Assembly (NCBI GenBank): GCA_034401795.1
Contig: CM067373.1
Span: 42,671,142-42,735,141 of the forward strand
From: Chaetoderma sp. LZ-2023a
Taxonomy: Eukaryota; Mollusca; Caudofoveata; Chaetodermatida; Chaetodermatidae
Length of the DNA: 64,000 bases
Direction: 5' to 3'
Part shown: positions 13,505 to 26,785 of the stretch, piece by piece
Layout: the number at the start of each line of letters is the position of its first letter
Numbering within the stretch: position 1 is the stretch's first letter
Made by a program: the position numbers and the translations under genes
Notes under the pieces: generated by a model
Told to the model about the DNA's origin: nothing
What the model saw: the letters and a program-made list of their open reading frames with translations, nothing else
Database searches by the model: none

Positions 13505-13509
<5 letters not shown>
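13076..13509. other. Intergenic, T-rich
   Basis: No supported gene. A T/C-rich stretch lies at 13255-13400. Confidence 0.4.
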
Positions 13510-13560
<51 letters not shown>

Positions 13561-13572
13561 GAGAGAGAGAGA
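13510..13572. repeat. (GA)n microsatellite
   Basis: GA dinucleotide run of about 60 bp with two GAT interruptions. Confidence 0.97.
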
Positions 13573-13659
13573 ACCATTTAGGTCTTGGCTTGACTGGTCT
13601 AACTGGCACCGCTGTTCCTGTCGCACAGGCGCGGTCCAGGCAGATACGAAAGAGAGCTA

Positions 13660-14630
13660 CCATACCCTCAGGTATGATCAGCTTCTTTCTTTCCTCCCTT
13701 TGAGGATTTACCCGTACCCTTCCCCTTGCCCTTCCTGCCTCTCGGGCGATCAGGAGCAACATTGGGGTGGATAGGAACCTCTACAACCTTCTTCGCCTTC
13801 TTCGCCAGAGCCGGCTGTGAAGACCCAGCAGAACCATGGAGTTCACCATTGCATGGAGTAGGTCCACACGGAAAACTGTGTGGACCCAGAGCGGTTATGA
13901 AACCATGGCCATACACGGGCGCCAATGGCACCCCATGTGTGCCTGCTGGATCAGGCGAGATAGGCGTGTACTGATCCTGGCCAGCAACACCCATCGGATG
14001 GATGGGTGCCCGGTACCAGAGTGGCCTCAGACCCAGAAGAGTCGTCACCAGATGAGGAGTCACTGGAGCCATTCTGGCGAATGGCTCCCATGCCTGACGG
14101 ACTGGCCACTGCTACTGGACCACCTAGAGCTGGCCGCAGAGAGACAGAACCCATTAGGGTGGAGCCCGATATGACTGCCAGGGAGCCATATGAGATGGCT
14201 CCCTCAGTAGCCAGTCCAGAACCCTGTCCAAGGACAAGGTCCATACCAAGCATGGAAAGAGACTGCCCTACAACTTTTGGTATCAGGGACGACACCAGCG
14301 TGGGAAGGACGCTATGCAAGAAGCCTTGCATAGCAGGTTCAAACCACGCTGGAGGTGCCATCTCTGAAGCCTCCTGTTGCAGACATGAAGCACCCCCAGG
14401 GGCCGAAACGGATGCTCCATGATTTACTTTCGAACCGCCTGACCTTGCGTCAGACCCTGCCAAGTCCTTCTGGGAAAGGAACTTGACCAACATATCAGTC
14501 GGCCACACTGAATATATGTCACACCTATTATCGATATTACACGGCGAACAACGGTAACAGACATGGTCTTTGTAAATGACCTTGACGAACTTGTAGCACA
14601 CTGGGCAAGATGGCGGGGTAGTCTTGGCCT
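13660..14630 (-). pseudogene. Gag-like ORF1 of a retroelement, frameshifted
   Basis: On the minus strand, starting near 14625, the frame encodes a Cys-rich N-terminus (CPVC, then CYRCSPC and NRCDIYSVW within about 40 residues), compatible with a treble-clef or zinc-ribbon-like domain. A Ser/Gly/Pro-rich low-complexity middle follows, and in a second frame a strongly basic tail (GRKGKGKGTGKSSKGGKK near 13700). The change of frame lies around 13960-14070. N-terminal Cys cluster, disordered middle and Lys/Gly-rich end resemble Gag-like first ORFs of DIRS-type or related elements, but I recognise no polymerase beside it. TTTTATAG directly before the Cys region (about 14635) looks like a 3' splice site, which is inference. 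It could instead be a decayed host gene fragment. Confidence 0.4.
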
Positions 14631-14639
14631 ATAAAATAA

Positions 14640-15548
14640 GCACAAAACCTAAAATAAGCAAGCGGAACGAAACAAGAATGGAAGGCAGACGAATTATTTA
14701 CAAAAATTTTGACCATAAATAAGTTGTAATCCTCCAGCACCCCACCCTACAACGTTACAGCAAAGATCGTATTCATTATGACAACAAGAATGAAGCGGAC
14801 AGGAATACACCCATATACTGATCCTGACAGATGTATAAATGGAACCAGGAACCATATCAAATAGCATTCGTGGTATATTTAACAATACATTTTAAATTAT
14901 ACTCTCAAACGAGGCCAAAAACGATATGTGAAGAAAACAACATAATGTAAACAAACTGCTGTAAAACACGGTAAAACCACAGACCACACATCTTAATCAA
15001 GAATTTTGAAACCACCGATCATTGCAAACAGATCGTGATAACACACAAAACTTGAAAATTCCAAAGTTTTCTGGTACAAATTAAGTACGCATCACCCAGA
15101 CCAAGATGCGTAAATTAGTGAAACATTTTCTTCACATAAAAATCCGAGAATAAACCCGGGTGTGACGTCACCTGCTCAGATAATACGGAGAACAATGTCA
15201 GCCGATTTTCGTGTTAAAAACACCGTATAGCCAACACCTATTTCATATCTGCCGATTGCCTGTTGGGATTAAAGGAAGGCGACCAATCTGGCATATTTCG
15301 CTGTTAACACACATCACAGATTCGGGCTCAGAAATTGGAACATGCAACACAGACAAAATTTTATAGACCTAAGTCTTTCTACAACTATTGAATAACATGG
15401 AAATATACGACCTGAGATTCAACGGCTCCTTTAAATAATATTGTGAGAATGGTTTAAATTGTGGTGTGTTTTAGTACACTAGTAACTCACTGCAGGTCAG
15501 CTGCTTGTCGTCAGTTTCACCAGCCAGCAGTTGTGCTCCGAGCTTGAT
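14640..15548. other. Intergenic, nothing recognised
   Basis: AT-rich. No supported gene or repeat. Confidence 0.4.
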
Positions 15549-15800
15549 TTAGGGGAATTCTGGCATAATGACATCAATTTGGGAAAGGTGTATTGTCCTA
15601 TCACTCATCTCTATGAGTGAATTTAAATAGTGGTTATACGTGATGTCAATGACCACTCCGCATTTCTTTAGGAAATCAAGAAGATCTTTGTCTGGTATAT
15701 ATGCTTGTAAAGATCGACATACAAAAGTAACTGTGTCAAGATGAGCTCGTCTCGCGATGATATGCTGTCCGTTCAAGATTATCCCATTAGGTAATAGGTC
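15549..15800 (-). pseudogene. Possible retroelement ORF1 (nucleic-acid-binding) fragment
   Basis: A minus-strand frame of about 80 codons contains YIPDKDLLDFLKKCGVVIDI, resembling the RRM-like 'loop DxxLxxxLxxxGxVxxI' segment of Gag/ORF1-type LINE proteins, followed by a His-Leu-rich stretch and a stop near 15549. No flanking domains are present. The resemblance is weak. Confidence 0.25.
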
Positions 15801-16549
15801 AAAAACGTTTGTTCAGTATCAACATACTACTACTAATAATAATAATCGTTTTTATACTCGACATTAATGGAGGTGGGGAGAATATCTTACCATTAATATA
15901 ACTTATCCGATTATGCAGATTTCAGCATTCATTAACAGAAGCATTCGATAAAGAAAGCATTACAGGGGTCAAGGAAGCAGACTCATGAATGTAGCACAAT
16001 ATTGGTTTCGAGAAGCTTTAAAACCTCCAATCAATGTAGGGTTCGTTATGGTGCCATTGATTTCCGCACCTTTAAGTGTTTATTATATGCCAAGCTTGGC
16101 GAAGAGGTTAATTCGTCTACATGTAGGTTTCATCTCGCTTTGACCTGGAGGTGTAAAGTACCAACATATATTGTCCTATAGATGTTTAGTACTGATAGTA
16201 ACCTTTATTTGATGTTCTAACTCATAAACATACTCTAGCTGCTCTACACTATTACTATTCCTAGCTCTCCAACCTGTCTGGAGATAGGCATCATGTCAGT
16301 AAACTTTTTAAATGTATTGTAGCACATAATCACACTTGGTGGGATAGCTACTACCAACTCTATATTCCTGTATGTCAATGACCATCTCGTCTTTACATTT
16401 CATGACTCCTATTTACACATTGCTACCAATATCTACAGGCACTTCACAACATAAAAGTATGCAGAATTCATCGTGACAATTAGAAACTTTATTTAATTTT
16501 TGAAAAGTCTATTGAAATTACTACTTTACATGCATTTACTTATTAACCC
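15801..16549. other. Intergenic, nothing recognised
   Basis: No supported gene or repeat. Confidence 0.4.
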
Positions 16550-17165
16550 TGACTGAGTGGGGTCACATGACCTGGTTTGGCCTAACATGTCCGAACACAT
16601 TATAACTCTATAGAATTTCCCCCATCCCATTTTCCCGACCCCTATGCATCTCAGCTTTATCCAATAATGATCGGAGATATAAGCAGCAGCTGTTCTGATT
16701 GGCTGTGAGGGGTCATGCGACCTTGTTTGGCCTAACATTCCCGACCAAGTTATAACTTTGTAGAATTCCCCCTACCTATCCTCCCAACCCATCCACACCT
16801 CAAAGCATTATCCAGTAATGATCAAAGATCTAAGCGGTAGCCGTTCTGATTGGCTGTGAGGGGGTTCATGCGACCTTGTTTGACCTAGCATTCCTGACCA
16901 AGTTATAGCTTTCTAGGATTCCCCCAACCTATCCTCCCGACCCATCCACACCTCATAGCATTATCCAGTAATGATCGGAGATATAGATGGTGGCTGTTCT
17001 CGTTAGATGTGAGGGGCCATGCGACCTCATTTGGCCTAACATCCCCAAACACATAATAACTCAGTAGATTCCGCACCCCGTCGCTTTATCCAGTAATGAT
17101 CGGATTTATATAAGTGGTATTTGTTCTGATTAGCTGCAAGGGATCATTTGGCCTCGTTTGGCCAC
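16550..17165. repeat. About 153-bp tandem repeat (4 units)
   Basis: GACCTNGTTTGGCCTAAC-type motifs recur near 16568, 16719, 16873 and 17023, each with TTATCCAGTAATGATC and CTGTTCTGATTGGCTG in the same order. The units are diverged by many substitutions. Related sequence in opposite orientation appears at 29.2-29.7 kb beside the foldback family, so this is probably the internal part of a larger transposon. Confidence 0.75.
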
Positions 17166-17264
17166 CCCTCAACCATTTTCATGACTCATTTTACCTGTCA
17201 ATCATCAGCCATTACACCTATTAACCATCGGCACACGTCAATAGATCTACATCCCGAACAGCGC

Positions 17265-17465
17265 CAGAGCAATAGGTGGTTGCTTTGATTGTCTGAGAGC
17301 TTGATGACGTCATCTTATTTGCATATTAAGACACGCCCCCATTTCCAGCCAAAACCTCTTGACCAATGATAATCGAGTATTTTTGGCGGGGAAAAAAAGG
17401 ACGCGTGTAATATGTATATGAGATGATGTCATCAAGTTCTGACACAATCATAGCAGCCACCTATC
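17265..17465. mobile_element. Foldback element with GATGACGTCATC arms
   Basis: The left arm holds GAGAGCTTGATGACGTCATC, TTTGCATATTAAG and ACGCCCCCATTTCC. The right arm holds the inverse: GATGATGTCATCAAGTTCT and ATATGTATATGAG. A CAAT-containing GGCGGGGAAA lies between them. It is the same family as 28.98-29.2 and 58.67-58.87 kb. Confidence 0.7.
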
Positions 17466-17769
17466 CCACCGCCTTTCTACATACGTACCGCCGTGCCACA
17501 ATATAGCACTAGTGTGAATTATAACTATTAATGTAAATCCGCTGATTAGCGGACAATCAACTGTAACCTTTACTGAGGGCATAATTATCAGAACATACGG
17601 TTGCACAAACGGCGAGAGAGCAGCCATTAGCATGCACAGGCTATGTTGATCATTGCAGTTCCGTGCATCAGTTATTGCAGCCTCGGATACGCGGATATAT
17701 CATATGCTCATTATGCTACTGGATCATACTAGCTGCATGATAACACGTTTGTGTTCAAAACCGAATATG

Positions 17770-17856
17770 TCAGGCATATCACCACCACACCCACATCCCA
17801 CACCCTCTCCCTATCACCATTTTCCCTATCTTCCATAGTCTCACTGCCCCATTCTC

Positions 17857-17909
<53 letters not shown>

Positions 17910-18060
17910 ATCCCTCACTCCACCCTTCCCTAGCTCAATCTTCACCCCTGCACCCCACACCCACCCACCGTCCGCCTACCACACACATCCCACCCCACAC
18001 CCCTCACACACCTAGTACGCCCCGCCAGGCCATCCGCCCGTCCATCCGCGCGAGCGTGTG
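17770..18060. repeat. C-rich low-complexity DNA with (TC)n tract
   Basis: CCCACA-rich sequence is interrupted by (TC)n at about 17850-17905. Confidence 0.9.
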
Positions 18061-18604
18061 TTGCGGTATGTATGTACTCTGACAGCTTATCAATACCTAT
18101 GCGAGTCACCCTGGACATGCATGTATTACTTTTCAAATAGACTGTATGTTTAACAAAGGCCACATAAGTAACCATTTGTAGATAATACATCCATTTGCCA
18201 CGCACTATCGGAGCCTTACATGCACATTGCAGCCCGCAAAGGACCGTGTGTGCATTTTAATGGCCTGTTTATTATAGAGGTGAATAGTTTCAAAGTGCAG
18301 ACAAGATGCACTGAGATGGACATTGTAGTGTCTGAGAACGCACACATTGAGGCGCATGTGCTGGATGACAGGTAAATAGGGGTATAAGACATTGTACTGG
18401 ACTACATTCTAATTAACCAGAATTCGTACTAAAATGTAAGAGCGCGAGGCTACTTAAAGAGAACCCCAACACTCCGAAAATATTCAGAAATTATCTGTTT
18501 GTTTGATCAGCTTAAGTCGAAAGTGACCTGATGCAACATCCGAATCCCTGCAGTCACCATCCACCTATCGCTACACACTCCACCCTTTTGATAGGTGGAC
18601 GTAA
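18061..18604. other. Intergenic, nothing recognised
   Basis: No supported gene or repeat before the 24-bp array. Confidence 0.4.
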
Positions 18605-21600
18605 GATGTTGTGCAACTGCCACACCATTGCCCATGCAACTGCCACACCACTGTCCATACCAGTAAGCACACAACTGACCATGCCACTGTACATGCGACT
18701 ACCATGTCACTGACAATGGCACTGAACACACCACTATCCATATCACTAACCACGCCACTACCCATGTCACTGACTATGCCACTACACATGTCACTGACCA
18801 TGCCGCTACCCATGTCACTGACTATGCCACTACCCATGTCACTAACCATGCAACTGCCCATGTCACTAACCATGCCACTACACATGTCACTGACCATGCC
18901 ACTCCCCATGTCACTAACCATGCCACTACACATGTCACTAACCATGCCACTACACATGTCACTAACCATGCCACTATCCATGTCACTAACCATGCCACTA
19001 CACATGTCACTAACCATGCCACTACACATGTCACTAACCATGCCACTATCCATGTCACTAACCATGCCACTATCCATGTCACTGACCATGCCACTCCCCA
19101 TGTCACTAACCATGCCACTACCCATGCCACTAACCATGCCACTACCCATGTCACTGACCATGCCACTACCCATGTCACTGACCATGCCACTCCCCATGTC
19201 ACTAACCATGCCACTCCCCATGCCACTAACCATACCACTGACCATGCCACTGCCCATGTCACTAACCATGCCACTACACATGTCACTGACCATGCCACTC
19301 CCCATGTCACTGACTATGCCACTACCAATGTCACTAACCATGCCACTACCCATGTCACTAACCATGCCACTACCCAGGTCACTGACCATGCCACTACCCA
19401 GGTCACTGACCATGCCACTACCCATGTCACTGACCATGCCACTCCCCATGTCACTAACCATGCCACTACCCAGGTCACTGACCATGCCACTACCCAGGTC
19501 ACTAACCATGCCACTACACATGTCACTGACCATGCCACTCCCCATGTCACTGACTATGCCACTACACATGTCACTAACCATACCACTGACCATGTCATTA
19601 ACCATGCCACTACCCAGGTCACTGACCATGCCACTACCCATGTCACTGACCATGCCACTGACCATGTCACTGACCATGCCACTACCCATGTCACTAACCA
19701 TACCACTGACCATGCCACTGCCCATGTCACTAACCATGCCACTACACATGTCACTGACCATGTCACTGACCATGCCACTCCCCATGTCACTAACCATGCC
19801 ACTACCCAGGTCACTAACCATGCCACTACCCATGTCACTAACCATACCACTGACCATGCCACTACCCATGTCACTGACCATGCCACTCCCCATGTCACTA
19901 ACCATACCACTGACCATGCCACTCCCCATGTCACTGACTATGCCACTACACATGTCACTGACCATGCCACTACACATGTCACTGACCATGCCACTACACA
20001 TGTCACTGACCATGCCGCTACCCATGTCACTAACCATGCCACTGACCATGCCACTGCCCATGTCACTAACCATGCCACTACACATGTCACTGACCATGCC
20101 ACTACACATGTCACTGACCATGCCGCTACCCATGTCACTAACCATGCCACTCCCCATGTCACTGACTATGCCACTACCCATGTCACTAACCATACCACTG
20201 ACCATGCCACTGCCCATGTCACTGACTATGCCACTACCCAGGTCACTGACTATGCCACTACCCATGTCACTGACTATGCCACTACCCAGGTCACTGACTA
20301 TGCCACTACCCATGTCACTAACCATACCACTGACCATGCCACTGCCCATGTCACTGACTATGCCACTACCCATGTCACTAACCATACCACTGACCATGCC
20401 ACTGCCCATGTCACTGACCATGCCACTCCCCATGTCACTGACTATGCCACTACCCATGTCACTGACTATGCCACTACCCATGTCACTAACCATGCAACTG
20501 CCCATGTCACTAACCATCCCACTCCCCATGTCACTGACCATGCCACTCCCCATGTCACTGACCATGCCACTACCCAGGTCACTGACCATGCCACTACCCA
20601 TGTCACTGACCATGCCACTGACCATGTCACTAACCATGCCACTACCCAGGTCACTGACCATGCCACTACCCATGTCACTGACCATGCCACTGACCATGTC
20701 ACTGACCATGCCACTACCCAGGTCACTGACCATGCCACTCCCCATGTCACTAACCATACCACTGACCATGCCACTGCCCATGTCACTAACCATGCCACTC
20801 CCCATGTCACTGACCATGCCACTACCCATGTCACTGACCATGCCACTACCCATGTCACTAACCATGCCACTCCCCATGTCACTAACCATGCCACTCCCCA
20901 TGTCACTAACCATGCCACTCCCCATGTCACTGACCATGCCACTACCCATGTCACTAACCATGCCACTCCCCATGTCACTAACCATGCCACTCCCCATGTC
21001 ACTAACCATGCCACTCCCCATGTCACTAACCATGCCACTCCCCATGTCATTGACTATGTCACTACCCATGTCACTGACCATGCCACTGCCCAGGTCACTG
21101 ACCATGCCACTACCCATGTCATTGACTATGTCACTACCCATGTCACTGACCATGCCACTGCCCATGTCACTAGCCATGCCACTATCCATATCACTAACCA
21201 TGCCACTGCCCATGCCACTGACTATGCCACTCCCCATGTCACTGACTATGCCACTACCCATGTCACTGACCATGCCACTTCCCATGTCACTGACTATATC
21301 ACTACCCATGTCACTAACCATGCCACTACCCATGTCACTGACCATGCCACTGACCATGTCACTGACCATGCCACTACCCAGGTCACTGACCATGCCACTC
21401 CCCATGTCACTAACCATACCACTGACCATGCCACTGACCATGTCACTGACCATGCCACTACCCAGGTCACTGACCATGCCACTGCCCATGTCACTAACCA
21501 TGCCACTCCCCATGTCACTGACCATGCCACTACACATGTCACTGACCATGCCACTTCCCATGTCACTGACTATGCCACTTCCCATGTCACAGACTATATC

Positions 21601-23820
21601 ACTACCCATGTCACTAACCATGCAACTGCCCATGTCACTAACCATGCCACTACACATGTCACTGACCATGCCACTTCCCATGTCACTGACCATGCCACTT
21701 CCCATGTCACTAACCATGCCACTCCCCATGTCACTACGCAGGTCACTGCCAATGCCACTACCCATGTCACTAACCATGCCACTACCCATGCCATTAACCA
21801 TGCCACTCCCCATGTCACTGACCATGCCACTACCCATGTCACTGACCATGCCACTACCCATGTCACTAACCATGCCACTCCCCATGTCACTAACCATGCC
21901 ACTCCCCATGTCACTAACCATGCCACTCCCCATGTCACTGACCATGCCACTACCCATGTCACTAACCATGCCACTCCCCATGTCACTAACCATGCCACTC
22001 CCCATGTCACTAACCATGCCACTCCCCATGTCACTAACCATGCCACTCCCCATGTCATTGACTATGTCACTACCCATGTCACTGACCATGCCACTGCCCA
22101 GGTCACTGACCATGCCACTACCCATGTCATTGACTATGTCACTACCCATGTCACTGACCATGCCACTGCCCATGTCACTAGCCATGCCACTATCCATATC
22201 ACTAACCATGCCACTGCCCATGCCACTGACTATGCCACTCCCCATGTCACTGACTATGCCACTACCCATGTCACTGACCATGCCACTTCCCATGTCACTG
22301 ACTATATCACTACCCATGTCACTAACCATGCCACTACCCATGTCACTGACCATGCCACTGACCATGTCACTGACCATGCCACTACCCAGGTCACTGACCA
22401 TGCCACTCCCCATGTCACTAACCATACCACTGACCATGCCACTGACCATGTCACTGACCATGCCACTACCCAGGTCACTGACCATGCCACTGCCCATGTC
22501 ACTAACCATGCCACTCCCCATGTCACTGACCATGCCACTACACATGTCACTGACCATGCCACTTCCCATGTCACTGACTATGCCACTTCCCATGTCACAG
22601 ACTATATCACTACCCATGTCACTAACCATGCAACTGCCCATGTCACTAACCATGCCACTACACATGTCACTGACCATGCCACTTCCCATGTCACTGACCA
22701 TGCCACTTCCCATGTCACTAACCATGCCACTCCCCATGTCACTACGCAGGTCACTGCCAATGCCACTACCCATGTCACTAACCATGCCACTACCCATGCC
22801 ATTAACCATGCCACTGCCCATGTCACTAACCATGCCACTGCCCAGGTCACTGACCATGCCACTACCCATGTCATTGACTATGTCACTACCCATGTCACTG
22901 ACCATGCCACTGCCCATGTCACTAACCATGCCACTACCCAGGTCACTAACCATGCCACTACCCATGTCACTGACCATGCCACTCCCCATGTCACTAACCA
23001 TGCCACTACCCAGGTCACTGACCATGCCACTTCCCATGTCACTGACTATGCCACTTCCCATGTCACTGACTATATCACTACCCATGTCACTAACCATGCC
23101 ACTGCCCAGGTCACTGACCATGCCACTACCCATATCACTAACCATGCCACTCCCCATGTCACTAACCGTGCCACTACCCAGGTCACTGACCATGCCACTA
23201 CCCATGTCACTAACCATGCCACTACCCATGTCACTAACCATGCCACTACCCATGTCACTAACCATGCCACTGCCCAGGTCACTGACCATGCCACTACCCA
23301 TATCACTAACCATGCCACTCCCCATGTCACTAACCATGCCACTACCCAGGTCACTGACCATGCCACTACCCATGTCACTAACCATACCACTACCCATATC
23401 ACTGACTATGTCACTACTCATGTCACTGACCATGCCACTGCCCAGGTCACTGACCATGCCACTACCCATGTCGCTAAACATGCCACTACCCATGTCACTG
23501 ACCATGCCACTGCCCAGGTCACTGACCATGCCACTACCCATGTCACTGACCATGCCACTGCCCAAGTCACTGACCATGCCACTGCCCAGGTCACTGATCA
23601 TGCCACTGCACAGGTCACTGACCATGTCACTTCCCAGGTCACTGATCATGCCACTGCCCAGGTCACTGACCATGCTACTGCCCATGTCACTGACCATGCC
23701 ACTGTCCAAGTCACTGACCATGCCACTCCCCATGTCACTGATCATGCCACTGCCCATGTCACTGACCATGCCACTGCCCAGGTCATTGACCGCGCCACTA
23801 GTTATGCCACTGCATGTCGA
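18605..23820. repeat. 24-bp minisatellite, about 217 units, open on both strands
   Basis: The unit reads CTGACCATGCCACTACCC plus ATGTCA. It is itself two related 12-bp halves (ACTGACCATGCC / ACTACCCATGTC), and length variants are extra 12-bp halves (for example the ACCATACC variants). Since 24 and 12 are multiples of 3, one plus frame (repeating MSLTMPLP) and one minus frame (repeating GSGMVSDM) run open for about 1740-1750 codons each. The two most variable positions are fourfold degenerate in both of these frames at once. There is no signal peptide, splice context or unique flanking coding sequence, so satellite DNA is the simplest reading. A repetitive protein is not excluded. Confidence 0.93.
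20810..22820. repeat. 1008-bp higher-order duplication inside the 24-bp array
   Basis: Distinctive variants occur twice at an exact offset of 1008 bp (42 units): CACTAGCCATGCCACTATCC near 21168 and 22176, the TATATCACTACCC variant near 21294 and 22302, and the TACGCAGGTCACTGCC variant near 21736 and 22744. The copies are almost identical by eye, which indicates a recent segmental duplication or unequal exchange. Confidence 0.9.
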
Positions 23821-24690
23821 TGCCCAGACCAATTAATGTACATCGGTCTTCTCATCCGGGTTTGACAATCACATGCATGCTTAGCAATCGTGTTACTACT
23901 CATTGGCTACTGGTCAGTGCACCATTGACCAGTGGGTGAGGCATTGTATAACTGAACATTGCTCCCTGGACTCCTGACCAATATACACTGAGATTGTGCA
24001 TTGGTCCGACAATCTGGCCCATTGATCAATTGTCATAATTCGATATGATTCGCTATACCTAGCCTAGTCGAAAAATTCATACTACTGCTAGGTTGGTGCT
24101 GGTGTGGTTGTGGTGTTGATTGTGTTGTTGTCGTCGTTGTTGTCGTCGTCGGCAGCGGCGGTAGTGGTGGTGGTGGTAGGGGGGGGGGGCGTTGCTTTAC
24201 AATTGGCCTACTTAAGATTATCATATGAATTGTGTCTAGAGGAGACAGAACTGAACAAACACTCCTCGTACAAGTGCCTCTCATGACTGCTTTGAACAGC
24301 GGACTTGAGGTCCGACAATGGCCAGTGGTCAGCGTGTGGCTTGCCCATCACTCGCACCGTTGACACCTTGCCACTACTATGTGTGGCGCTATGTAAGGAA
24401 AATATGTATCGTCTCCCATCATTCACGTGCGTGGGCTCAAGCACTCCATAGCGAGCATGTATTGTAAGACTGCCAGTCCTTTTACGGCTGTAGATCACGT
24501 ACACAAGCAAACATGTGATGGAAGTGATCTCTGATATCAGTGTAGTGAAATATGGATGTTTTTTTCTCTATTGATGTTCTGACGTCAGATCGAGGCGTGT
24601 TCGATTACAAAGATAGTTAGCAGGCATCTTCATGCACAATCTAAGATCAATGCTGTACATGGGTGTGGGTCTTTAATAACCTCACATCTC
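23821..24690. other. Intergenic with a GTT/GGT microsatellite
   Basis: No supported gene. Degenerate TTG/GTC/GGT trinucleotides and a G run occupy about 24085-24190. Confidence 0.5.
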
Positions 24691-24694
24691 ATGG

Positions 24695-25660
24695 GGGAAG
24701 AATCTGGAATCTGGATTTGCTATTGCTATATGACCCATGCGTAAGGGCACCTCAAGTACAGGCAGCAAAGTGTATGCTAGCGAGTAGATTGAGTAACAAA
24801 ATGAAATTGACCTATTCGAACCACCATAGTTTCAAAACAATCCGATAAATGGTAATGGGGTTGTCCTCTGGAAACCAATTTTCAAGACGGCCGCCCTTGG
24901 CTAGCGGCGATCTTGGATTTAGGATTATCGTCGATTTCGATGTATTTCTTCTCCAGAACTAGTCCAATTACCCATCATATGAAGTTTCAAAGCAATCCGA
25001 TAAACGGTAACTGAGCTATCATTCGGAAACCAATTCTCAAGCCTTTGCTATATAACCCATGCATAAGGGCACCTCAAGTACAGACAGCAAAGTGTATGCT
25101 AGCGAGTAGATTGAGTAACAAAAGGAAATTGACCTATTCGAACCACCATATGAAGTTCCAAATCAATCCGATAAACGGTAATGGAGTATTCCTCTGGAAA
25201 CCAATTTTCAAGACGGCCGCCCTTGGCTAGCGGCGATCTTGGATTTAAGATTATCGTCGATTTCGATGTGTTTCTTCTCCAGTACAAGTCCAACCATCAT
25301 ATGAAGTTTCAAAGCGATCCGATAAACGGTAACAGCGTTATCATCTGGAAACCAAATTTAAAGATGGCTGCCTGTGGCTGGCGGCTATCTTGGATTTCGG
25401 ATCATCATCATTTTCGATAGGTTTCTTTCTCAGATGTAGTCCACCGACCTGATGAAGTTTCAAAGCGATCCAATCAACGGTAACAGAGCTACACACTTTC
25501 AGAATGGCCACCGGTGGTCATCTTGGATTTCAGACCATCATCGATTTCGATCGGTTTCTTCCCCAGACCTAGTCCAATCATCCTATGAAGTTTCAAAGCG
25601 ATCCCATAAACAGTAGCGGGGTTATCGTGCGGAAACCACTCTGTACACATCATCGCATAA
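24695..25660. repeat. Tandem/dispersed repeat with GATCCGATAAACGGTAAC motif
   Basis: TTTCAAAGCGATCCGATAAA recurs about every 160-180 bp (near 24985, 25305, 25455 and 25590), each followed by GGAAACCA and a GATGGC/GGCCGCC...GGCGATCTTGGATTT block. A longer block containing GCACCTCAAGTACAG is duplicated at 24745 and 25067. The copies are considerably diverged. A related fragment lies near 450. Short open frames inside are not genes. Confidence 0.8.
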
Positions 25661-25729
25661 CACCCCGGCGCTAATTTTTTTTGTCAGGCTATAAAAATAC
25701 AAACTTTCTACGTCTAGGCGAATCTATGA

Positions 25730-26385
25730 GCTTATGAGGCTAATGTTTATGAGGGTGGCAATCTCCAACTGTTCTGTATGGTTGCACTATTTGTGAGGGT
25801 GTCAATCTCCATCTGTTCTGTGTGGTTGCACTATTTGTGAGGGTGGCAATCAACATCTGTTCTGTGTGGTTGCACTGTTTATGAGTGTGTCAATCTCCAT
25901 CTGTTCTGTGTGGTTGCACTGTTTATGAGGGTGTCACTCTTCATCTGTTCTGTATGGTTGCACTGTTTATGAGGGTGGCAATCTTCATCTGTTCTGTGTG
26001 GTTGCACTGTTTATGAGGGTGTCAATCTCCATCTGTTCTGTGTGGCTGCACTGTTTATGAGGGTGTCAATCTCCATCTGTTCTGCGTGGTTGCACTGTTT
26101 ATGAGGGTGTCAATCTCCATCTGTTCTGTGTGGTTGCACTGTTTATGAGGGTGGCAATCTTCATCTGTTCTGTGTGGTTGCACTGTTTATGAGGGTGTCA
26201 ATCTCCATCTGTTCTGCGTGGTTGCACTGTTTATGAGGGTGTCAATCCCCATCTGTTCTGTGTGGTTGCACTGTTTATGAGGGTGTCAATCTTCATCTGT
26301 TCTGTGTGGTTGCACTGTTTATGAGGGTGTCAATCTCCATCTGTTCTGTGTGGTTGTACTGTTCTGTGTGGATGCACTAACCACA
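25730..26385. repeat. 44-bp minisatellite (about 15 units)
   Basis: The unit contains GAGGGTGTCAATCTCC, CATCTGTTCTGTGTGG and TTGCACTGTTTAT, with a 44-bp period. Units are well conserved, with GTGTC/GTGGC and CTCC/CTTC variants. Confidence 0.95.
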
Positions 26386-26409
26386 CATTTCACAATGATA
26401 TCCACCTGG

Positions 26410-26785
26410 TGGTCAACTATAGGCCTTCGCCGTGTTGTGATTGATCGATCCCCGAATGTCCTGACTATCAATTTCCTCAAAACTATACAGTTAAGCTTTT
26501 GAATATTTTGTAACTAATTTGACTGGCTGCTGTTGCTGCCTATGGCATGCCTATGGCAGCAACAGCGCCCAGTAGATTTGTTTTAAAATATTGAACAGGA
26601 TATTTATTGAACATTAAAGACACAATTCGTACAACAACGCACAGTCCGTCTTCAACAATGCGTTCGTGACGTACTTATCTACGCCATGCATGACGTCATA
26701 ATGATGTCATTGATTGTGATGTCATTCTATACGTCACGTAGCTGATTATGACGTCATGTGATGGATGGATACAGTGGAACGGCCC
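26410..26785 (+). mobile_element. CRE-rich MITE family copy
   Basis: It shares with the 7.16-kb copy the GATTGATCGATCCCC left part, the palindromic core with AATTTGACTGG arms, CGTTCGTGACGTACTTATC and a series of TGACGTCA motifs, and ends near TGGAACGG. Part of the central palindrome is duplicated (CCTATGGCATGCCTATGGCA). Confidence 0.75.

Noticed and set aside
18605-23820. Two overlapping ORFs of about 1750 codons on opposite strands
   Set aside because: They follow from a 24-bp unit lacking stops in those phases. No unique sequence, signal peptide or domain supports a gene, so it is annotated as a satellite.
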